Positions 60,936 through 64,000 of a DNA stretch of 64,000 nt are shown here, in pieces. Source of the DNA: Bacteroidota bacterium (GTDB lineage Bacteria > Bacteroidota > Bacteroidia > Flavobacteriales_D > Crocinitomicaceae); contig JASBTZ010000013.1 of the NCBI GenBank assembly GCA_030148165.1, forward strand, positions 124,001-188,000, read 5' to 3'. Position numbers and translations under genes: made by a program. Position 1 is the stretch's first letter, and the number at the start of each line of letters is the position of its first letter. The notes beneath the pieces were generated by a model, which ran no database searches, was not told where the DNA came from, and worked only from the letters and a program-made list of their open reading frames with translations.

Positions 60936-61529
60936 ATGCATTTTATTATTGGAGTACTCAGTTCACTAACCGCAACCACCGTAATATATCTGCTCAGATA
61001 TCAGCTAGGTTTTCTAGTAAATTTTTTATTTACAAAAGTCTATCCTGACGTTACGGGTGAATACAGAATCTATGAGTTCGAACAGGCTGGCTCAGACTGG
61101 ACAGATTATGCAGTCGAAGACGATGAAGTAGAAGAAGAGGAAGAACAGGATACAGAAAATGAGGTTCTGAGTGATACTTTGAGTGGAAAAGTCTCTGATA
61201 GAGAATTACTTGAATGGTTAAAAAAACATGAGCAAAATAACCCTGAAATTATTAAACTAAGACTGAAGCAGTTTGCCAATCGTGTTAAAGGAGACGTTAT
61301 CTTATCAACGAATGGTAAAATCACTGAGTTAGAAAAAGTTCAAGGAAGAATAACACCCAGTCGCATACTTATTCTCAACTCTGAAACCAAGGACGAACAC
61401 CATCATAATTTTGGCACATACCTGTTGACCATAAAGAATGATGCTAGAATAATGAAGGGAACTAAAAGTGGCCTTTGTATCAGTTGTGGAGATGCTTTCT
61501 CTTCTCCAATGATACTAGAAAAGGATTGA
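60936..61529 (+). CDS. Membrane-anchored protein with beta-rich C-terminal domain
   Basis: The 197-residue product has an N-terminal hydrophobic region (GVLSSLTATTVIYLL, then LGFLVNFLF), giving one or two membrane spans. A GEYRIYEFE strand and a very acidic linker follow (about 57-75, mostly Glu/Asp). The C-terminal domain has lipocalin-like alternation (RVKGDVILSTNGKITELEKV, GRITPSRILILNS, GTYLLTIKNDARIMKGTKSG) and ends with CISCGDAFSSP. A membrane anchor plus a small beta-barrel is the layout of some defence effectors such as Cap15-type proteins; that is an analogy, not an identification. It lies 78 bp after the small gene, same strand, as probable third gene of the operon. Confidence 0.7.
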   Translation: MHFIIGVLSSLTATTVIYLLRYQLGFLVNFLFTKVYPDVTGEYRIYEFEQAGSDWTDYAVEDDEVEEEEEQDTENEVLSDTLSGKVSDRELLEWLKKHEQNNPEIIKLRLKQFANRVKGDVILSTNGKITELEKVQGRITPSRILILNSETKDEHHHNFGTYLLTIKNDARIMKGTKSGLCISCGDAFSSPMILEKD

Positions 61530-61745
61530 TCCTACTAATAGTACAATTACACCACCACACAGATCATTTTCCGTCAACTGTTTACTTTCACGCAAAACAC
61601 CTCCAAACCAAATTGCTTTTTTGACTTGCCATTACAAGAATTCATGAAACGTCAAGCGTTAATTTAATACTACAAACTAATACCACAATCCCCTCCCACA
61701 ACAAATCCCCATTCCCCATTCCCCGATAATTCCTAACTTCATGCT
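61530..61745 (+). other. 216-bp intergenic region, C-rich stretch
   Basis: No gene. Near the right end is a CCCCATTCCCCATTCCCCG direct-repeat tract at about 61707-61726. No terminator, promoter match or tRNA-end copy was found, so the right edge of the accessory region is not marked by a visible attachment site. Confidence 0.5.
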
Positions 61746-64000
61746 ATGGTTCATCAATATATCATAAAGGGCATGTCGTGCGAAGGATGTCGTTCACATG
61801 TTCAAGAGGCTTTGTTGTCAATTCCCGAAGTGGAAGAAGCACAGGTTGATCTTGCTTCCGGCACCGCAGAAGTGACGATGTCTTCACACGTTTCGTTAGA
61901 TAAACTGCAAGCGGCACTAACGGAACATGCCGGAAATTATCAGATCTTTCACGAAGGACACGAGGAGCACGAGGAAGAAGTTAAAGAAGACAAAATAGAA
62001 AAACCGTCGAACGGAACAGGAGTCTATTATTGTCCGATGCATTGCGAAGGAGATAAAACTTACCCGGAGCCGGGTGATTGTCCGGTGTGCGGCATGGACC
62101 TGGTTGAACAGGTAGGTGTCGGAACCCAACACGATGAGGGTGAATCAGCCGAGAGTAAAACATACCAGCGCTTACTGAAAAAATTCTGGATTGCGGTCAT
62201 CTTCACCGTTCCCATCTTTTTGATCTCCATGAGTGAAATGATTCCCGGGAAGCCCCTGTTGGAATGGTTGCCCATGCATGTCTGGAACTGGATTCAGTTC
62301 GCCTTGTCCATTCCGGTTGTGTTTTACGCCACCTGGATGTTCTTTCAGCGTGCTTACAGTTCCATTGTTCGCTGGAACCTGAATATGTTCACGTTAATCG
62401 GTATCGGTTCAGGCGTTGCCTGGCTATTTAGTGTGGCCGGTTTGCTTTTTCCGGATGTTTTTCCGGATGAATTCAAAACGAAAAGCGATACGGTTCATAT
62501 GTACTTTGAGGCTACAACGGTTATCCTTACCCTCGTTCTGCTGGGACAGTTATTGGAAGCAAGAGCCCACAGTCGAACAAACTCTGCAGTTAAAGAACTA
62601 CTGAAATTAGCTCCAAATGAAGCCACAAAAATTGTAGACGGTAAGGAAGAAGTTATTAAACTGGATCAGATCGAAGTCGGAGATTTATTACGCGTGAAGC
62701 CCGGAGAAAAGATTCCGGTCGACGGAGTTATCACAGAGGGTTCGGGATCCATCGATGAGTCCATGATTACGGGTGAACCGCTACCGGTTGATAAAGTGGT
62801 GGACGATAAGGTTACCTCCGGAACCATCAACAGCACTTCTTCATTTGTAATGAAAGCAGAAAAAATTGGTGCAGAGACCTTGTTATCACAGATCATTGAT
62901 ATGGTTAACACGGCAAGCAGAAGTCAGGCTCCGATTCAAAAACTAGCTGATAAGATCTCTGCTTACTTTGTTCCGGCAGTGATTATCATCTCCGTGATTA
63001 CCGCAATCGTCTGGATCTTATTCGGTCCGAATCCTGCCTATGTTTATGCCTTAGTGAATGGAATTGCCGTTCTGATTATTGCCTGTCCTTGTGCGCTCGG
63101 TCTGGCTACTCCTATGTCGGTCATGGTTGGAGTCGGCAAAGGAGCTCAATCAGGTGTATTGGTTAAGAATGCTGAAGCACTGGAGAAGCTCGATAAAATT
63201 GACTGTCTGATCATTGATAAAACAGGAACGATCACGGAAGGTAAACCGTCGGTTCAGGATGTTATCGTGGAGGATCAGGATCAAAAGGAACATATTATTT
63301 CCTTGATTGCCGGACTCAACAAACACAGTGAACACCCGCTCGCTCAGGCGGCAGTGGACTTTGCCGAATCGAATGGAATTGATGCCGCTAAGGTAGATGA
63401 CTTCAATTCGATTACCGGTAAGGGGGTTGAAGCCAACTATGAAGGAAAGAAACTATATCTAACGAAGCTCTCCCATCTACAGTCGCTCAATATGTCTATC
63501 TCCGATTCGCTCAAGAACAGGGCGGAGGAAAAGCAACAGGAGGGAAAGACAATATCCTTTATTGCACTGGATGGTTCCATTATTGGTTTCGTGGTGTTCT
63601 TTGATGCCATCAAGCCGACAAGCAAACAAGCTATTCAGGAAATTAAGATAATGGGCGTCGACGTTATTCTTATGACGGGTGACAATGAACATACTGCAGC
63701 GGCTGTTTGTGAAGAAGTCGGAATAACGAATTTTCACGCCAATGCCATGCCGGCTGACAAACAAGACGAAGTTTCCAGGCTTCAGTCGGAAGGTAAAAAG
63801 GTGGCCATGGCAGGAGATGGCATTAATGATGCTCCGGCCTTAGCTCAGGCAGATGTTGGTGTAGCGATGGGTACCGGAACGGATGTGGCAATCGAAACGG
63901 CAAGCATCACTTTACTTAAAGGTGACATCAACGGGATTGTGAAAGCCTTGCACTTAGGAGATCGCGTGATGCGAAATATTAAGCAAAACTTATTCTTTGC
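61746..64000 (+). CDS. copA: Copper-type P1B ATPase, C-terminus beyond the window
   Basis: The first 751 codons are present; the gene runs off the right edge. In order: an HMA domain (GMSCEGC, C12/C15), a His/Glu-rich linker, a heavy-metal-binding domain ([20 protein letters not shown]), membrane helices, and the actuator ([15 protein letters not shown]). Next come the CPC ion-binding helix (C447-P-C449 in [13 protein letters not shown]), DKTGT (phosphorylated D491), SEHPLAQA and GDGINDAP (D691). The CPC plus HMA set is the hallmark of Cu+ exporters; Ag+ may also be moved. The start is the ATG at 61746; an ATG at 61741 is out of frame and stops quickly. Confidence 0.92.
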   Translation, partial: MVHQYIIKGMSCEGCRSHVQEALLSIPEVEEAQVDLASGTAEVTMSSHVSLDKLQAALTEHAGNYQIFHEGHEEHEEEVKEDKIEKPSNGTGVYYCPMHCEGDKTYPEPGDCPVCGMDLVEQVGVGTQHDEGESAESKTYQRLLKKFWIAVIFTVPIFLISMSEMIPGKPLLEWLPMHVWNWIQFALSIPVVFYATWMFFQRAYSSIVRWNLNMFTLIGIGSGVAWLFSVAGLLFPDVFPDEFKTKSDTVHMYFEATTVILTLVLLGQLLEARAHSRTNSAVKELLKLAPNEATKIVDGKEEVIKLDQIEVGDLLRVKPGEKIPVDGVITEGSGSIDESMITGEPLPVDKVVDDKVTSGTINSTSSFVMKAEKIGAETLLSQIIDMVNTASRSQAPIQKLADKISAYFVPAVIIISVITAIVWILFGPNPAYVYALVNGIAVLIIACPCALGLATPMSVMVGVGKGAQSGVLVKNAEALEKLDKIDCLIIDKTGTITEGKPSVQDVIVEDQDQKEHIISLIAGLNKHSEHPLAQAAVDFAESNGIDAAKVDDFNSITGKGVEANYEGKKLYLTKLSHLQSLNMSISDSLKNRAEEKQQEGKTISFIALDGSIIGFVVFFDAIKPTSKQAIQEIKIMGVDVILMTGDNEHTAAAVCEEVGITNFHANAMPADKQDEVSRLQSEGKKVAMAGDGINDAPALAQADVGVAMGTGTDVAIETASITLLKGDINGIVKALHLGDRVMRNIKQNLFF

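Noticed and set aside
55030-61745. Classical integrative element with att duplication of the tRNA 3' end
   Set aside because: No direct copy of the tRNA-Leu 3' end was found in the right part of the window and no integrase gene is present; only short inverted, imperfect copies occur in the repeats.
61741-61767. ATG at 61741 as the start of the copper ATPase
   Set aside because: That frame hits a stop after eight codons; the HMA domain is in the frame of the ATG at 61746.

Overview
The window comes from a member of the Bacteroidota, most likely a free-living Flavobacteriales-type bacterium. The evidence is: type IX secretion parts (a PorW/SprE-like lipoprotein at the left edge and two proteins with T9SS-type C-terminal sorting domains); a TonB receptor with a carboxypeptidase-regulatory-like N-terminus; a TPR-LytS/LytTR pair; methylmalonyl-CoA epimerase; the acpP-fabF-rnc gene order; weak or absent Shine-Dalgarno sites; and the Bacteroidota promoter form TTG-N19-TAnnTTTG, found in front of several genes.

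Layout. 1-9240 is core metabolism and translation: porW/sprE (partial), yebC, a saccharopine dehydrogenase-like reductase, metG, a conserved small protein, and the sucAB operon closed by a terminator. 9305-15465 is mostly cell-envelope and secreted proteins: a DUF2490 + CotH pair, then an OmpA-domain protein, a small lipoprotein and a large secreted metzincin-like metalloprotease. 15861-30000 holds lepA, DUF3108, a GT39-like glycosyltransferase, leuS, a two-component pair, a cyclase-family hydrolase, YceI, a HAD phosphatase, methylmalonyl-CoA epimerase and a T9SS cargo protein. The 385-bp gap at 26201-26585 holds a long nested RNA hairpin resembling 6S RNA. 30219-41083 is transport and surface: a peptide-type solute-binding lipoprotein, a TonB receptor, a T9SS beta-propeller protein, and rluB, yraN and small secreted proteins. 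41080-47715 holds the fatty-acid and RNA-processing operon acpP-fabF-rnc, a nitroreductase, purN, MarC, a very long MORN/YwqK repeat protein and a LysE exporter. 47890-54927 holds an unknown small protein, an AddB-like nuclease with a coupled AAA ATPase, a TraB/GumN protein and hutI.

From 55030 the character changes. A tRNA-Leu(CAA) gene is followed by a nested palindrome, two perfect 97-nt direct repeats and a GIY-YIG nuclease gene. Next come two small orphan ORFs, two tandem outer-membrane-barrel genes with near-identical upstream and signal-peptide DNA but diverged bodies, a gene remnant cut off after about 33 codons, and an AT-rich three-gene operon. That operon encodes a PHP phosphoesterase fused to an ABC-type ATPase, a small acidic protein, and a membrane-anchored protein with a beta-rich C-terminus. 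The window ends inside a copper-type P-type ATPase. 55112-61700 therefore looks like a tRNA-linked accessory region, and the PHP-ATPase operon is the best candidate for an undescribed (possibly defensive) system.

All identifications are from reading the sequence and motif recognition; no database search was run.
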